Of a stretch of 6,817 nt of DNA, positions 5,487 to 6,817 are shown piece after piece. A program made the translations under genes and the position numbers. The notes beneath the pieces were generated by a model. That model was not told the DNA's origin. It did not search any database and saw only the letters and a list, made by a program, of their open reading frames with translations. The stretch is from Planctomycetota bacterium (GTDB lineage: Bacteria; Planctomycetota; SZUA-567; JAFGNG01). Every line of letters starts with the position of its first letter. The stretch's first letter is position 1. Location of the stretch: positions 1 to 6,817 of the forward strand of contig JAFGNG010000044.1 of assembly GCA_016927125.1 (NCBI GenBank), read 5' to 3'.

Positions 5487-5512
5487 GTAATATTACCAAT
5501 TTTAACCGGTTA
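5487..5512. promoter_or_regulatory. Two 10-bp palindromes upstream of the pseudouridine synthase gene
   Basis: GTAATATTAC (5487-5496) and TAACCGGTTA (5503-5512) are each perfectly self-complementary and lie 6 bp apart, 26-51 bp upstream of the GTG start. The second overlaps the third copy of TTAACCGGTT. They could be operator sites near the promoter, which I could not assign with confidence. Confidence 0.4.
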
Positions 5513-5515
5513 CGA

Positions 5516-5535
5516 TTTATATTGGGCAATATAAA
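5516..5535. promoter_or_regulatory. 20-bp inverted repeat in the divergent intergenic region, candidate operator
   Basis: TTTATATTG (5516-5524) and CAATATAAA (5527-5535) are perfect 9-base arms around a 2-base centre. The minus strand reads TATAAA in one arm, so the site could overlap a -10 for the pseudouridine synthase gene. It lies 25 bp upstream of the -35 for the activase gene, a position that would suit a shared regulator. Confidence 0.5.
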
Positions 5536-5559
5536 ACTAACTGAACCTTACTTTAATAC

Positions 5560-5589
5560 TTGCACATTTCAAGTTTTTTCTGCTATACT
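5560..5589 (+). promoter_or_regulatory. Extended -10 promoter for the activase gene
   Basis: TGCTATACT (5581-5589) is an extended -10: the TGn motif followed by TATACT, five of six consensus bases. A weak -35 TTGCAC (5560-5565) lies 18 bases away. Transcription would begin near 5596 and leave a leader of about 85 bases before the GTG at 5680. Confidence 0.55.
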
Positions 5590-5604
5590 GATCAGGGGTA
5601 GTGT

Positions 5605-5642
5605 CGGCGCGCATCTAAATGCTTTATTGTGTAACAACGCCG
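5605..5642 (+). promoter_or_regulatory. Possible three-way junction in the activase mRNA leader
   Basis: CGGCG (5605-5609) pairs with CGCCG (5638-5642). Between them are two small perfect hairpins: GCAT/ATGC (5611-5614 and 5619-5622, loop CTAA) and TTGT/ACAA (5627-5630 and 5634-5637, loop GTA). The layout is a compact junction starting about 10 bases after the predicted transcription start. The inner stems are only 4 bp, so stability is uncertain, and it matches no riboswitch class I know. Confidence 0.4.
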
Positions 5643-5679
5643 CAAAGTTTTCAGATGTGTTTTGGTAGGGTAATTATCA

Positions 5680-6817
5680 GTGGCATATCTCGGCATTGAC
5701 ATCGGCTCGCTTTATGTTAGTCTCGTATTAGTCGATAGAGGCGGTGAAGTTTTACGCAAGGCGTATGCCCGCCATCATGGCGAACCCTTGTCTACCCTCA
5801 GCCATGAACTATCAAAATTCCCCCTGCAGAATATCCAGGCAGCAGTCAGCACTGGTAGCGGCGCGCACAAGTTCTCCCTTGGGGGCGCATATATTGATGC
5901 CATTGTCGCGCAGGTCAAGGGAGTCAACGCCCTGGAGCCGGACGCCAGGAATATTATCTACATTGGCGGAGGCAGCTTCTCACTCACCCGCCTGGATGAA
6001 GAGGGCAATTACGAAAAATGCACCTCTAATTCCGCCTGTGCCAGTGGCACCGGGGCCTTCCTCGACCAGCAGGCCCTGCGGTTGCAGGTTCCTCCCATGG
6101 AATTAACCAATAAGGCCATGTCCTTCAAGGGTAGGGCTCCGAATGTCGCCACCCGCTGCGCGGTCTTTGCCAAGAGCGACATGATCCACCTGCAACAGGA
6201 GGGCTACTCCACCGATGCCATCGCGGCCGGCCTCTGCGCCGGATTGGGCCGTTCCACCGTTGACGGGCTCCTTTCCGGCCGCAATCTCGAAGGCAAAACC
6301 GTCTGCATTGGCGGCGTGGCACTGAACCAGGTAGTGGTTGACGCGGTGCAGGAATCCCTCGGAGTTGAAACTGTTGTCCCCGATAACCCTGAACTGGTGA
6401 GCGCCCTCGGCGCAGCCTTGTACGGCTGCCAGCATGGCATGCAGCACGACCTGCACTTCGAATGGCTGGCAAACCCGCCTGCTAACGGCAAGAACACCGG
6501 CACGACTTTCCTGCGTCCCCCGCTGGAACTCAAGCTTTCGAAAAATCCCGAGCGCAGCTATTATCTTGATTACGTGGATGAATATAAAACTGAAATCGCG
6601 TTGATTTCTCCACAAAGGGGCACGGTAACAGCCACCCTCGGCTTCGATATTGGCTCCACCAGCACCAAGGCGGCCTTGCTGGACAACAACCGCAACCTGA
6701 TAGCCTGGGCTTACCGCAAGACCGCGGGCAATCCAATCGAGGCGGTACAGCGGGTGCTGCACGCCCTGCGGGAGCTGGCCAGGCGCACGGGCTTTACCTG
6801 GGATATCCAGGGGGTAG
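5680..6817 (+). CDS. BadF/BadG/HgdC-type activase of 2-hydroxyacyl-CoA dehydratases, large multidomain form, N-terminal part
   Basis: These ASKHA-fold ATPases carry a [4Fe-4S] cluster between subunits and push electrons, at ATP cost, into 2-hydroxyacyl-CoA dehydratases or benzoyl-CoA reductases. The 379 visible residues hold one full domain: GIDIGS (5-10), cluster cysteines C120 in NSACASGTGAF and C160 in TRCAVFAKSDM, GGVALN (211-216) and ALGAALYG (242-249). A second ATPase domain opens with GFDIGSTSTK (321-330). This tandem layout marks the long fusion type, often over 1000 residues, so most of the gene lies beyond the window. The GTG start follows an in-frame TAA at 5671-5673 with no alternative between, and AGGG (5667-5670) lies 9 bases upstream. 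In domain 1 the usual GGxD segment reads GGGSFS, so its nucleotide binding may be altered. A long antisense frame here is a shadow. Confidence 0.92.
   Translation, partial: MAYLGIDIGSLYVSLVLVDRGGEVLRKAYARHHGEPLSTLSHELSKFPLQNIQAAVSTGSGAHKFSLGGAYIDAIVAQVKGVNALEPDARNIIYIGGGSFSLTRLDEEGNYEKCTSNSACASGTGAFLDQQALRLQVPPMELTNKAMSFKGRAPNVATRCAVFAKSDMIHLQQEGYSTDAIAAGLCAGLGRSTVDGLLSGRNLEGKTVCIGGVALNQVVVDAVQESLGVETVVPDNPELVSALGAALYGCQHGMQHDLHFEWLANPPANGKNTGTTFLRPPLELKLSKNPERSYYLDYVDEYKTEIALISPQRGTVTATLGFDIGSTSTKAALLDNNRNLIAWAYRKTAGNPIEAVQRVLHALRELARRTGFTWDIQGV

Noticed and set aside
5744..6106. 120-codon plus-strand frame inside the activase gene
   Set aside because: It is an out-of-frame reading of the activase coding sequence, Pro/Ser/Arg-rich as such shadows are.
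6103..6762. 219-codon open frame on the minus strand
   Set aside because: It lies opposite the activase gene, whose plus-strand frame has clear family motifs and a forced start; the antisense product shows no recognisable domain.

Overview
The window suggests a chromosomal segment of an anaerobic, probably Gram-negative bacterium. Supporting signs are a predicted outer-membrane-type lipoprotein and the start of a large 2-hydroxyacyl-CoA dehydratase activase, a family of strict and facultative anaerobes. Coding regions look moderately GC-rich and the intergenic DNA is clearly AT-rich. The Ndk and activase sequences remind me of planctomycete/PVC or delta-proteobacterial relatives, but I cannot place the phylum from this window. 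No insertion sequence, CRISPR array, rRNA or tRNA is visible.

Layout. 2-139 (+) is the 3' end of an unrecognised gene. 251-1321 (+) is a PP-loop tRNA-thiolation-type enzyme with a C-terminal NFACT-R_2-like domain. It converges, across a palindromic hairpin that abuts its stop codon, on ndk at 1350-1832 (-), which lies downstream of rnhA at 1932-2381 (-). Next is a gene-poor AT-rich stretch of about 600 bp (2382-2978). It holds a candidate small RNA on the minus strand (about 2529-2616) with a good sigma70-like promoter and an intrinsic terminator, plus two palindromes and a candidate promoter facing dtd. dtd (2979-3419, +) converges on a CsgG/LpoB-like lipoprotein gene (3436-4557, -), which has its own promoter. 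Upstream of that is an RluA-family pseudouridine synthase gene (4691-5461, -). A divergent intergenic region with three palindromes separates it from the activase gene (5680 to the end of the window, +). The activase promoter carries an extended -10, and its leader can fold into a three-way junction.

How the genes relate. Most are housekeeping functions for nucleic acids and translation: tRNA thiolation, dNTP balance (ndk), RNA:DNA hybrid removal (rnhA), D-aminoacyl-tRNA proofreading (dtd) and RNA pseudouridylation. They do not form one operon; orientation changes at nearly every gene and most have their own signals. The activase belongs to anaerobic acid or aromatic metabolism and its partner genes would lie outside the window.

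The points most worth a second look are the candidate sRNA upstream of rnhA, a 15-residue in-frame insertion with palindromic character inside the pseudouridine synthase, and the palindrome-rich, structured region between the pseudouridine synthase and the activase.
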